Shown: positions 7,740 to 15,166, counted from the first letter of the stretch. The stretch: DNA of 64,000 bases from Marinobacterium iners DSM 11526 (GCF_900107855.1 NZ_FNRJ01000016.1:1-64000); one strand, 5' to 3'. The notes: generated by a model from the sequence alone, not told the origin. Program-made: numbers and translations.

Positions 7740-7880
7740 TGTATGTGTAAAGGCCATAGAGCAACTCAGAAGAGAAAGCCGGAATATTATCGATGACTTC
7801 AATCGTGAGGCTTAGGTATTGAAGTCGACTTCTCGTTGCCGGAAGAACGAGCTGTCAGCTCACTGGTGCTCCCCTTCGGC
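7740..7880 (+). pseudogene. IS3-family orfB internal fragment
   Basis: Reading across one frameshift (near 7812) gives IIDDFNREA, then GIEVDFSLPEERAV. This is the region after the first catalytic Asp in the IS407/IS2-like branch of IS3-family OrfB (usual form: NVIDDFNREALGIEVDFSLPAERV). Nothing before or after belongs to the element, so it is a small relic. It probably destroyed the left half of the attC whose right core is at 7910-7916. Positions 7,657-7,739 contain no recognisable gene. Confidence 0.7.
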
Positions 7881-7916
7881 TCCGCGCCGTGAGTGTGTAT
7901 GCTGCAAGCGTTATAT
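7881..7916 (+). other. right half of an attC site (attC-9)
   Basis: R' GTTATAT (7910-7916), preceded by an L'-like tgctgcaag, stands just before the DUF3995 gene. No matching R'' or left arm is found upstream, where an IS3 fragment now lies. It marks the start of one more cassette. Confidence 0.5.
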
Positions 7917-7931
7917 CCAATGGAGGGAGCT

Positions 7932-8357
7932 ATGGAAACAATAGCGATCCTACTCGTCGTATCGTTCGCCGGATTGGCGGCATTGCATTTGTATTGGGCG
8001 CTCGGCGGAAAGTTCGGCATGTCAGCTGCTCTCCCTGAGATAGATGGAGCACCAGCCTTCATGCCTGGAGCAGCGGCAACGATTGCGGTTGCATTCGTGC
8101 TCACTGGCTTCGCCCTAATCGCGCTGGTCCTCGGGTTTGGAGCCAGTAACGCCGCTACGCTCACTCCTTATTCTGTCTTTCTCGGCTTCGCAGTCGGGGG
8201 CGTGCTCGTCCTGCGAGCGATAGGAGAATTCAAGTATGTTGGTTTCTTCAAACGTGTGAAAGGCTCGAAGTTTGCAACGTATGACAGCTGGCTGTTTTCG
8301 CCTTTCTGTCTGTTGGCTGGAGGGGCATTCTTAACACTGGCGGCAGGTAGTCTATAA
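7932..8357 (+). CDS. DUF3995 membrane protein (cassette gene)
   Basis: A 141-residue protein with four predicted helices (about residues 3-22, 46-70, 80-102, 118-140) and the DUF3995 pattern LHLYWALGGKFGM near the N-terminus and GFFKRVKGSKFATYD before the last helix. DUF3995 proteins are small inner-membrane proteins of unknown function and common cassette cargo. I chose the ATG at 7932 because GGAGGG lies 4 bases upstream; a longer reading from 7893 would run through the attC core. The base composition is higher in GC than the other cassettes, suggesting a different source. The attC after the stop is replaced by IS3 copy 2. Confidence 0.85.
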   Translation: METIAILLVVSFAGLAALHLYWALGGKFGMSAALPEIDGAPAFMPGAAATIAVAFVLTGFALIALVLGFGASNAATLTPYSVFLGFAVGGVLVLRAIGEFKYVGFFKRVKGSKFATYDSWLFSPFCLLAGGAFLTLAAGSL

Positions 8358-8374
8358 ATGACAGTTAACTTTCT

Positions 8375-8946
8375 GGGCTATCCACGAGCAGTAGACACCT
8401 TCTATCAATAGGTTTACCCCTGACGAGGTGCAAGATGGCCAGGATAAATATCAGCATTGCATCGAGGAGCCTCGCCGCGAGGCATTCAGACATGCGGTAG
8501 TTGACGCCTGTACGAGAAGACTTGAAGACGGAGCGTGAATTTGTAAAAAAGCAGCTGCGTACTTTGCGAGCCAACACGAATTAAAGTACGCTCTGATACA
8601 GTCGTATCGAGGGCAGTATACGATACGGTTAATGTGCCGGTTCGGGATGTATCGGCCTCAAGACTTTGCCCCTGGTTGGACCGGGCTTCAGTGCCTGTGT
8701 ACACAGGTGACAGATCATGGAAGATAAGCTATGGATACATTTGCCACCTATCAAGCCAGTTACAGGGCGCCTGGAATCACTCAGAAGCGCAATGCTCTGG
8801 GTGTCTACAGTTCTCAGTACTTTTCCAATCGCTATCAGGCATTGATAGAACGCTATGAATCTAAACCAAACATAAGCTGTAAAGGAAACGGCTGGGATAA
8901 TACCTTAATAGAATCAATTATCAGCCGACTTAAGGTCAGCATATAA
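8375..8946 (+). mobile_element. IS3-family element, copy 2, internally deleted relic
   Basis: A decayed relative of copy 1 (1,736-2,791), collinear with it but about half as long. It shares the left end (cagtagacaccttctat), the orfA start (gaggtgcaagatggccagga), the orfA/orfB junction, orfB segments (YALIQ.YRGQ, MDTFATYQASYRAPGITQ) and the 3' part (SNRYQALIERYESKPN). Deletions remove most of orfA and the catalytic core of orfB. It keeps two things copy 1 lacks: the A6G slippery heptamer (8545-8551) and the GWDNTLIES motif with the third catalytic Glu. No gene lies between 8,358 and 8,954 apart from this relic. Confidence 0.85.
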
Positions 8947-8954
8947 GGTGATTT

Positions 8955-9434
8955 ATGTCAGCCCATTATAATTTATTGTTATCACTGCCACTGGAAATAT
9001 CTTTAGCTGCTGATAATTTTTCTGTGCTGGATTTTGTTTTCAATAATAATAGTTCTGAGCCAACTGATTTTCCAAATCATCCGTTCTTTGAAAACTTTAA
9101 TCCAATAGATCGTTTTCATAATTCTTACAAAGACTTTGTTTCAGGCGCATGGAAATCAGATTTTTGGATACAGAAGGATCCAAGCGGCAATGTGTGCAAT
9201 GCCGGTATTAATCTTTGCTTGCCTGGAAATAAGCTAGAAGGCGTTTGGCAAGATACCCTTCCTCTTGTTCATTGGTTGGCTTCAATGTCATCAGCAAAAG
9301 GAGCTATCGGTATCGTCGTTGCGGAAGATTTTAGCGACGATGAACCTATGGTATTAATTCTGTGTGACAGGAAGTTATTTATTTCTGCATCTAAGCATGA
9401 AGAATTGTACAATTTTGATGATGCGCTATTTTAA
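8955..9434 (+). CDS. hypothetical acidic protein (immunity-like)
   Basis: A 159-residue soluble protein of strongly AT-rich coding style. No family is recognised. It is rich in Asn, Asp and aromatic residues (FENFNPIDRFHNSYKDFV), with a central hydrophobic strand-like block (AIGIVVAEDF, MVLILCDRKLFISA) typical of small alpha/beta immunity proteins. RBS AAGGTGATTT. It is the first of four similar-looking small genes on the same strand (to 11,428). The IS3 relic ends just upstream, so its original upstream context is lost. Confidence 0.65.
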   Translation: MSAHYNLLLSLPLEISLAADNFSVLDFVFNNNSSEPTDFPNHPFFENFNPIDRFHNSYKDFVSGAWKSDFWIQKDPSGNVCNAGINLCLPGNKLEGVWQDTLPLVHWLASMSSAKGAIGIVVAEDFSDDEPMVLILCDRKLFISASKHEELYNFDDALF

Positions 9435-9470
9435 CCATTTTTTAAATTAAAGATTAATATGGAGGTTTAA

Positions 9471-10010
9471 ATGGATAATTTACCTAATTTTGTAAAGGAT
9501 CATATCGAATATCTGGAAAGATTAGATTTGGATAAAAGAAGTCTTGAAGAAATAAAAAATGATGTTACTGGTCAAAATCAGTCTAAGGTTCCGTGTTTTG
9601 AAATGTCTCGATTTATGAGATTTAGCTGGGATGGTGTTATTAGTCCATCTATGAAAAGTGGCTGGCTAGAGCGAACTATAAAACCAAAGCTTGATTTGGA
9701 AGACCTTCATCAAGGAGTTCTTGATTTCTATGACGAGTCTGATTTGGATGGCACCTTGAAATCACTCAAAAACCTTTATGATAAAGGTATTGATGAAGAC
9801 GATCTTTTTAGAGTTATACGAGAATCCCAGAAAAGTATATTAGGAAGCTTGTTTATGACGATAGATGGAACAACAGATAGTTGTGCAGGTAGCTTTTTTG
9901 AAACTAAAATTGAAGATGATGAGATAGTTCCCAAGCGTCGTTTTTATAATATGGAAGATTTTTTTCTCGACTATGACCCTATAATATTAAAAAATAAAAT
10001 ACCTGACTAA
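9471..10010 (+). CDS. hypothetical acidic protein
   Basis: A 179-residue soluble protein with no recognised family. It is rich in Asp, Glu and Lys and mostly helical by eye (DHIEYLERLDLDKRSLEEIK; LEDLHQGVLDFYDESDLDG). It has its own RBS GGAGG six bases before the ATG and lies 36 bases downstream of the 8955-9434 gene, so the two are probably co-transcribed. Size, charge and context suggest an orphan immunity or accessory protein; no direct evidence of function is visible. Downstream, 10,011-10,190 is non-coding and holds only a GTTAGCC string at 10,131. Confidence 0.65.
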   Translation: MDNLPNFVKDHIEYLERLDLDKRSLEEIKNDVTGQNQSKVPCFEMSRFMRFSWDGVISPSMKSGWLERTIKPKLDLEDLHQGVLDFYDESDLDGTLKSLKNLYDKGIDEDDLFRVIRESQKSILGSLFMTIDGTTDSCAGSFFETKIEDDEIVPKRRFYNMEDFFLDYDPIILKNKIPD

Positions 10011-10190
10011 TAGAGTAAGGCTGGTACGCGTGGAAGCTGATACTGAAACGAAGCAGAAGTCGTTGCCATCCGGATGGATGCTTGAGTCCAGCAGACATTT
10101 GTACGTAGCAGACTATATAGCTTCTTAGGTGTTAGCCGTACGATACCTCAGCCTTGGAAAGTGCTGAGAATCCCATTCAAGGAGAGAGTG

Positions 10191-10679
10191 ATGAAAGAAA
10201 AATTTAATTCGCTACGGGATAAATTCCCAGAGATCTCAACGCTGCTGCGACCACCCACTACAGATTCTACTTTGTTAGCTAAGGCAAAGTCTCTAGACTT
10301 GCCAAGTGATTACTATGATATTTACTCAATGTTTGATGGGGAAGAAGACGACTCCAATGGTGTGTTCGGGCTACATAAGCTATTACCACTTAGTGAATCT
10401 CTTGCAAAACAAATTACTGATAAAGATGAACTGAAAGATATACCCAATAAATATCAGTATGATCTATTCGTGCCAGTATTTAAAACTCCCGGAAGACAGA
10501 TGATTGGATATGCAAAACATGGAGATGAATGGGACTTTGCGGAGTATGATATTTGGTTGAGCAAGCACCAGGAAGAGTCAGTGAATGGCTTTCTACATGT
10601 TTTTTTTGATAAGCTAGAAAAAGATGGTTATACAACTGAAGACGGCATTAATGGTTTAATAGATATAGACGAAATGTAA
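10191..10679 (+). CDS. SMI1/KNR4 (SUKH) family protein
   Basis: A 162-residue protein of the SUKH superfamily. The N-terminal helix is followed by LPSDYYDIYSMFDGEEDDSNGVFGLHKLLPLSE, the hallmark LP..Y..f...dG....g..gl..l region, and then VPVFKTPGRQMIGYAKHGDEWDFAEYD. SUKH proteins often act as immunity proteins for contact-dependent or polymorphic toxins. I chose the ATG at 10,191 because GGAGAG lies 6 bases upstream and the SUKH fold begins soon after; a start at 10,161 would add ten residues without RBS. No toxin gene is beside it. Confidence 0.82.
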   Translation: MKEKFNSLRDKFPEISTLLRPPTTDSTLLAKAKSLDLPSDYYDIYSMFDGEEDDSNGVFGLHKLLPLSESLAKQITDKDELKDIPNKYQYDLFVPVFKTPGRQMIGYAKHGDEWDFAEYDIWLSKHQEESVNGFLHVFFDKLEKDGYTTEDGINGLIDIDEM

Positions 10680-10768
10680 AAATCAGGAAGCACTTCCGTC
10701 ACGACGGGACTTTATTTCAAGGGCGGAATGACCATTGAAGGTTTTTAATATAAAGAGGGGTTATAATT

Positions 10769-11428
10769 ATGGGGTTTGATGTTACATTTCATTCAATTTC
10801 AGAAGCTGAATTAGAAAAATATATTTTTGATGTTTTGAATGATCCAAGTTGTGCAGAGCATAGAGCCAAAGAGATTTCTCAGGGCAATAATGATAAGTTT
10901 GAAGATATCTTTAGGATATATGATAATGCCTTGCTCTATTGGTATCGTGAAAGAAAAGATTCTGAATCTCAAGAAATTGGGGTTGAAAATTTTTCGAGTA
11001 CATTCTCTTTAGGGATAGCTGCCTTATCCGGTTATTTACACCCGTTTTGGTATTCTCGAGATGGTGCACTTTCGCTTTTGGCTAATGAAAGGCCGGAGTT
11101 GAAAAGTTTTTTTAATGGTTATACCAAGATGGAAAAATCACCTCTCAGTTCATTTAATGAAGGTGAAGACTTCACTTTCAATTCTAATTATTCAGCATCT
11201 GGTGTTATAAATGATGTGCCAAGTCTAAAAGAATGGTTAGAAAATAATAAAGATTTTGTATCTAATAGATTCGAAGCGGATGGACTGGATTCACTATGCA
11301 GATCAGTTGATTACTGTATAGAAAATGATCTTCTCTTTCTGGAGGCATCAGATGTGGTTGTACCATTTAAAGATCAGAGCTTTAGTGACTTAGATAACTT
11401 TAAAGCGCACTTTCTTAAAAACATATAA
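10769..11428 (+). CDS. hypothetical protein (possible immunity protein)
   Basis: A 219-residue soluble acidic protein. The start (MGFDVTFHSISEAELEKYIFDVLNDP) resembles proteins annotated near polymorphic toxins, but I cannot name a family. The middle contains aromatic-rich GYLHPFWYSRDGALSLL and the end is helical (SDLDNFKAHFLKN). RBS GAGGGG lies ten bases before the ATG. It is the last gene of the AT-rich block; a stem-loop follows at 11,464-11,493 and the base composition changes to the core-genome level soon after. Confidence 0.65.
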   Translation: MGFDVTFHSISEAELEKYIFDVLNDPSCAEHRAKEISQGNNDKFEDIFRIYDNALLYWYRERKDSESQEIGVENFSSTFSLGIAALSGYLHPFWYSRDGALSLLANERPELKSFFNGYTKMEKSPLSSFNEGEDFTFNSNYSASGVINDVPSLKEWLENNKDFVSNRFEADGLDSLCRSVDYCIENDLLFLEASDVVVPFKDQSFSDLDNFKAHFLKNI

Positions 11429-11463
11429 ATTCCAATAACTTATATTGCTCTTTTAAGCGGACT

Positions 11464-11493
11464 AGAGCCTGAAAAGCTATGCTTTTAGGTTCT
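11464..11493 (+). terminator. stem-loop after the accessory block
   Basis: Imperfect inverted repeat agagcctgaaaagc / gcttttaggttct with a 3-base loop, 36 bases after the last accessory gene. It lacks a following U-tract, so its role as a terminator is uncertain. Confidence 0.4.
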
Positions 11494-11559
11494 ATGACCG
11501 AAAATAATGATCAATATACATAAATACATTATCTTTATTGGTGGGATAAACATATATGT

Positions 11560-11672
11560 CAGCGGAGACGCCGCTGTTACAACAGGCCATTAATGCAATT
11601 GAAACTAGCAATGGCATCTAGCCTTTGCATCACATAGGTGCCGGTGTCTCCGCTGTTTTGAGACACCGGCAC
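11560..11672 (+). promoter_or_regulatory. leader with mutually exclusive hairpins before VOC gene
   Basis: Three pairings are possible. A local hairpin CAGCGG/CCGCTG (11560-11565 with 11571-11576). A long-range pairing CAGCGGAGAC (11560-11569) with GTCTCCGCTG (11646-11655), ten perfect pairs. A perfect 13-base stem GTGCCGGTGTCTC (11638-11650) with GAGACACCGGCAC (11660-11672) and 9-base loop, ending two bases before the RBS GGAGG. The last two share bases 11646-11650 and cannot form together, the layout of a switching leader. No T-run follows the stem, so any control would be on translation. It matches no riboswitch class I know. A small inserted element with terminal repeats is the alternative. 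Confidence 0.5.
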
Positions 11673-11683
11673 TGGAGGAACCG

Positions 11684-12094
11684 ATGGACATTAAATGCAT
11701 TTCAGGATTTGCCACGATAACCCAGAACCCTGCTGCAAGTGCCTCGCTGTATGAAGGACTGCTGGGGTTGCCGCTGGAGAAGATTGACCATTATCGCTTC
11801 ATGGATAAATTCCCCGGGGCAAACCATTTTGGTGTCTGGCCGCTTGCCATGGCCGCCCAGTCCTGTTTTGGGCAGGATGAATGGCCCGAAGGGGTTCCTG
11901 TGCCTACCGCCACGGTTGAGTTTGAGCTGGCGGATGCGGCATCTGTCGAGGCGGCTGTAGACGAGTTAAAGGCGAAAGGGCAAGCATTCGTTCATACCGC
12001 CCGAACTGAACCCTGGGGGCAGACCGTTGCCCGGTTCATGAGCCCCGAGGGGGTATTGGTGGGGCTGAGTTATGCGCCGTGGCTCCACGAGTGA
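11684..12094 (+). CDS. VOC-family (glyoxalase/bleomycin-resistance fold) protein
   Basis: A 136-residue single-module VOC protein. The N-terminal strand-helix (CISGFATITQNPAASASLYEGLLG) and the C-terminal TEPWGQTVARFMSPEGVLVGLSY block are typical of glyoxalase/dioxygenase superfamily proteins of the DUF-type subgroup. The C-terminal metal-ligand Glu of true glyoxalases is not obvious, so activity is unknown. RBS GGAGG (11674-11678) stands directly behind a 13-base-pair hairpin in the leader. It is the first gene with core-genome base composition. Confidence 0.85.
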   Translation: MDIKCISGFATITQNPAASASLYEGLLGLPLEKIDHYRFMDKFPGANHFGVWPLAMAAQSCFGQDEWPEGVPVPTATVEFELADAASVEAAVDELKAKGQAFVHTARTEPWGQTVARFMSPEGVLVGLSYAPWLHE

Positions 12095-12128
12095 GCGCCT
12101 GACCATCGCTTCAGTCCGACCCCGATCA

Positions 12129-12515
12129 TCAACCCAGATTGACGACCAACAGGTCAGCTTTAACAGTGTTAACCAGCTTGGGTACGGCGCTGAAAAAGCG
12201 GCTGACCAGGTTGTGGTGATGGCCACAGACGACCAGGTCGATATCGCTGTTCTCGACTAAGCCCGCGACCTTCATATGCAGGTCGCCAATGACCGTTATA
12301 ATCTCGTTCACGGGGTAGCCACAGTCATCGGCAAGCGTTTGCAGCTGCGCCTCCAGGCGCGCTTCATCATCTGGATATGATCTCAGGTGGTCTGTTTCCA
12401 CATACACAATTGAAAGTTTGCTGTTGGCCGGTTGGGCTTGCTCGATGGCTTTGTCGATCAGCGTCTTGCTGGCTTCAGACAGGTCCACGGTAACCAGAAC
12501 ATGTTGATAGCTCAT
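12129..12515 (-). CDS. universal stress protein (UspA) family
   Basis: A 128-residue single-domain Usp: YQHVLVTVDLSEASKTLIDKAIEQA at the N-terminus and DLVVCGHHHNLVSRFFSAVPKLVNTVKADLLVVN at the end. The ATP-binding signature G-2X-G-9X-G(S/T) is not preserved (CGHHHNLVSRFFSAV), so it belongs to the UspA-like group that does not bind ATP. I chose the ATG at 12,515, where GGGAGAAAA lies upstream; the Met codon just before it is an equal option. It is convergent with the VOC gene, 34 bases apart. Confidence 0.85.
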   Translation of the reverse strand: MSYQHVLVTVDLSEASKTLIDKAIEQAQPANSKLSIVYVETDHLRSYPDDEARLEAQLQTLADDCGYPVNEIITVIGDLHMKVAGLVENSDIDLVVCGHHHNLVSRFFSAVPKLVNTVKADLLVVNLG

Positions 12516-12638
12516 CATTTTTCTCCCAGTCAATGGGTTCGGCATCTGTCATAAGCTTAGCAGCTCAGGGTCATGGTGGCCGTTGACCCTTTAACGGTAC
12601 AATGAGGCTTTTTACCGACCAATACCGGCAGGCGCTAT

Positions 12639-13502
12639 TTGAAAATCCCCGCACGTTTACAACCTCTCTTCAATGATGGCCTGATCGATGAAGTCATCAG
12701 CCGCCTCATGAGCGGCAAAGAGGCCGACATCTACATTGTTCGGTGTGGCGATACCATTCGCTGTGCCAAGGTCTATAAGGATGCGGTCAAACGCAGCTTT
12801 AAAAAGGCAGCGCAGTATCAGGAAGGGCGCAAGGTGCGCAGCGGACGACAGGCGCGCGCTATGGAGAAGCGTTCAAACTATGGGCGCAAGCAGCAGGAAG
12901 AGGTCTGGCAGAACGCCGAAATCAACGCGCTCTCGACACTGGCAAGAGCCGGTGTACGGGTACCTGAAACCTATGGTTGCTTTGATGGCGTGCTGTTGAT
13001 GGAGCTGGTTACGGACGATGCCGGCGATGTCGCACCGCGACTGGCGGATGTATCGATGTCAGAAGAGCAGGCCATTGAAGATCATGCCCTGATGATGCAT
13101 TACATCACGCTCATGCTGTGTGAGGGCATAGTGCATGGTGACCTGTCCGAGTTCAACGTGCTGGTGGATGATTACGGCCCGGTGATCATCGACCTGCCGC
13201 AGGCGGTCAACGCGGCGTCCAACAACAGCGCGCAGGCCATGTTCGCCCGCGACGTGAATAATATGCGTCGCTATTACGGCCAGTACGCGCCGGATTTGCT
13301 GAATACACAGTACGCGAACGAAATCTGGGCGCTGTTTGAGGAAGGTGAGTTGACCCCGGATTCTGAACTGAGCGGTGAGTTTGAGGATGAGGGTGACGAC
13401 TCCGATGTGGATGCCGTGCTGGAAGAGATAAAAGCGGTGCTGCAGGAGGATCAGCAGCGCCGTGAGCGTTTGCGTGAGGCGGCAGACACCTCGGACCTGT
13501 AA
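12639..13502 (+). CDS. RIO1-type serine protein kinase
   Basis: A 287-residue bacterial RIO-family atypical kinase similar to the PA4780 type of Pseudomonas. It has the N-terminal [14 protein letters not shown] nucleotide loop, the lysine segment CAKVYKDA, a basic flexible loop ([22 protein letters not shown]), the catalytic loop [11 protein letters not shown] and the metal loop VIIDLPQAV. The last 60 residues are an acidic tail ([17 protein letters not shown]) and then a charged helix. The start is a TTG at 12,639, chosen because [10 protein letters not shown] fits the family N-terminus; the RBS is weak. Confidence 0.88.
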   Translation: MKIPARLQPLFNDGLIDEVISRLMSGKEADIYIVRCGDTIRCAKVYKDAVKRSFKKAAQYQEGRKVRSGRQARAMEKRSNYGRKQQEEVWQNAEINALSTLARAGVRVPETYGCFDGVLLMELVTDDAGDVAPRLADVSMSEEQAIEDHALMMHYITLMLCEGIVHGDLSEFNVLVDDYGPVIIDLPQAVNAASNNSAQAMFARDVNNMRRYYGQYAPDLLNTQYANEIWALFEEGELTPDSELSGEFEDEGDDSDVDAVLEEIKAVLQEDQQRRERLREAADTSDL

Positions 13503-13532
13503 ACCTTTATAATGAGCCAAAATCAAACAGAT

Positions 13533-13590
13533 GTGGGGACGACCCCACCTCTCTGCATTCCATTGGGGACGGCCCCACGCAAGAGAGGTG
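13533..13590 (+). promoter_or_regulatory. guanidine-II (mini-ykkC) riboswitch
   Basis: Two hairpins with ACGR tetraloops, the defining feature of mini-ykkC: GTGGGG-ACGA-CCCCAC (13533-13548) and TGGGG-ACGG-CCCCA (13564-13577). The linker CACCTCTCT (13546-13554) is perfectly complementary to AGAGAGGTG (13582-13590), which holds the Shine-Dalgarno of the exporter gene starting at 13,595. In this class guanidine binding lets the two loops pair and frees the ribosome site, giving induction of translation. The gene behind it is a SugE/Gdx exporter, the usual target. Confidence 0.93.
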
Positions 13591-13594
13591 TTGT

Positions 13595-13912
13595 ATGAGC
13601 TGGTTGATTCTGTGTCTGGCAGGCTTGTTGGAAATAGGCTGGGCCATCGGCTTGAAGTATACCGAGGGCTTTACTCGGTTCTGGCCCAGTGTGGCGACGG
13701 TTGTCTCACTGCTGGTGAGTTTTGCGCTGCTCGGCATTGCCATGCGCTCCCTCCCGGTAGGGACCGCCTATGCGGTGTGGGTCGGTATCGGGGCTGTCGG
13801 TACAGCCGTGCTGGGCATGCTGCTGTTTGGCGAACCCACTGAGCCGCTCAGGCTGGTCAGCCTTGGGCTGATCTGTGCCGGTATTGTGGGGCTGAAGCTG
13901 GCACATGGCTGA
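13595..13912 (+). CDS. gdx: SMR-family guanidinium exporter (Gdx/SugE)
   Basis: A 105-residue four-helix small multidrug resistance protein. The Glu of the first helix is present ([19 protein letters not shown], Glu13), and the pattern [17 protein letters not shown] separates the SugE/Gdx branch from EmrE-type pumps. Gdx exports guanidinium in exchange for protons as an antiparallel dimer in the inner membrane. Translation is controlled by the guanidine-II riboswitch directly upstream, which supports the substrate assignment. SugE is the older name for this family. The AraC-type gene follows after 21 bases. Confidence 0.93.
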   Translation: MSWLILCLAGLLEIGWAIGLKYTEGFTRFWPSVATVVSLLVSFALLGIAMRSLPVGTAYAVWVGIGAVGTAVLGMLLFGEPTEPLRLVSLGLICAGIVGLKLAHG

Positions 13913-13933
13913 GTCTTACTGCTAAGAGGATCT

Positions 13934-14632
13934 ATGGACAGCATCATATATCAATGGAGTGTACAGTGCGGCAAAGGGGAAATGTCTGTGCTGCCGGACG
14001 GCTGTCGCGACTTGATTGCCATCAGTTCTCAAGGAGGGCCTGTGAGTTTTATCTGCACAGGGCTGGATGCAAGCCCCAGACATGTGGTTTGTGAGGGCGA
14101 GACCCGGTTTGTGGGGATACGTTTGGCGCCTGGTGTTTCATTTCCCTGGGAGCGCGCTGAGTCGAGTGCAAAGTATAGTGACCAGCCGTTGCTTGATGCT
14201 GCCGCGAGGCTGGACCATGAGGCAGAGCCGGCCGATATGCAGCAGTGTCTTTTGGACGTAATGGAGTACGCGCAACTGCCACCCCAATGGCTGGCAGATT
14301 GCCTGCAGGAGTTGAATGAGGGACGATCCATTAGCCATCCCCGCAGCGAACGCAGTATCCGCCGCGGGGTTCTGGATCTTACCGGTGCATCACCTCGCTT
14401 CTGGAAAGGGCTTGGTCGAGTAAGGCGTGCTGGCCTTGCGATTGTGCAGTCGGACCTGCCATTGGCAGACATTGCTTTGGCTCATGGTTACGCTGATCAG
14501 GCACATCTGTGCCGGGACGTGCGCCGCTGGCTCGGAGTCACTCCAGCCAGACTGCGGCAGCAGCCAGAGGCCGAATGGGTCGGCCTGGCGTCACCGGATG
14601 CGTTTTCAATTATTGCGAATCGTCGAGAATGA
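13934..14632 (+). CDS. AraC-family transcriptional regulator
   Basis: A 232-residue protein. The N-terminal 120 residues contain VLPDGCRDLIAI and RFVGIRLAPGVSFPW, matching the DUF6597-like sensor module found in AraC-type regulators. The C-terminal part has the second AraC helix-turn-helix (LADIALAHGYADQAHLCRDVRRWLGVTPARLR, about residues 175-207). The first helix-turn-helix is weaker. RBS AGAGGA. It may share a transcript with the Gdx gene. Its 3' end overlaps the oppositely oriented VOC gene by 23 bases, and such regulators often control an adjacent VOC gene (inference). Confidence 0.85.
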   Translation: MDSIIYQWSVQCGKGEMSVLPDGCRDLIAISSQGGPVSFICTGLDASPRHVVCEGETRFVGIRLAPGVSFPWERAESSAKYSDQPLLDAAARLDHEAEPADMQQCLLDVMEYAQLPPQWLADCLQELNEGRSISHPRSERSIRRGVLDLTGASPRFWKGLGRVRRAGLAIVQSDLPLADIALAHGYADQAHLCRDVRRWLGVTPARLRQQPEAEWVGLASPDAFSIIANRRE

Positions 14633-15020
14633 AACGCTGAAAGGATTCATCTGGCGCAATTGGATGGTAGCAATAGATCATGGTTCCGGCCGGATCCTTG
14701 AGGCCAAAACCGCGATCTCCCCATGGGTGGTCTTCAAGTGGTATCTCCACGGCTAGTCCTGCGGTTCGGTGCAGACGTTCATGGACGCTATCAGCGTCAG
14801 AAACCCTCAGATTAAGGCACACACCACCGGTAAACGTGGTCATGCCGTCCTGCGGTAGCATAATACAGAGTTCAACATCAGAGTCGGTTGTGCCAAGACG
14901 CAATACCACATACCAGCCACAGTCGAAGACCGGACGTGCGTTAAAATGCGTTTCGTAAAAGTGGCGAGTCTCTTCCAGGGCGGGCGTTACGAGAGTCATG
15001 CTGGCTGATCGAATATCCAT
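14610..15020 (-). CDS. VOC-family (glyoxalase-like) protein
   Basis: A 136-residue VOC protein: IRSASMTLVTPALEETRHFYETHFNARP at the start, then WYVVLRLG, GGVCLNLRVSDADSVHERL and EDHPWGDRGFGLKDPAGTMIYCYHP. This matches the antibiotic-resistance-like/glyoxalase superfamily subgroup with HPWGDR and DPxG motifs. The substrate is unknown. I chose the ATG at 15,020 (AGGT upstream) over a longer reading from 15,074, since the VOC fold starts here. It is convergent with, and overlaps, the AraC-type gene. Confidence 0.85.
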   Translation of the reverse strand: MDIRSASMTLVTPALEETRHFYETHFNARPVFDCGWYVVLRLGTTDSDVELCIMLPQDGMTTFTGGVCLNLRVSDADSVHERLHRTAGLAVEIPLEDHPWGDRGFGLKDPAGTMIYCYHPIAPDESFQRFILDDSQ

Positions 15021-15166
15021 ATCTGTACCTGTATAAATTAAAATGATGCAGTGTGTGCCGAAGGCTGCACACAAAAATAGGACAAGGGCTTTGTCCCGTA
15101 TTGAATATATTGGCCAAATCGGAGCAGCACACAGTTGCGCGGTAGGCTAGCTGACGAGGAGCAAGT

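Noticed and set aside
8386..8577. Short open frames around 8,365-8,858 as real genes
   Set aside because: They are fragments of IS3 copy 2 in various frames, shown by collinearity with copy 1.
10081..10137. GTTAGCC at 10,131 as the right core of another attC
   Set aside because: No R'' or complementary arms could be found in the 120 bases upstream, so it is probably chance.
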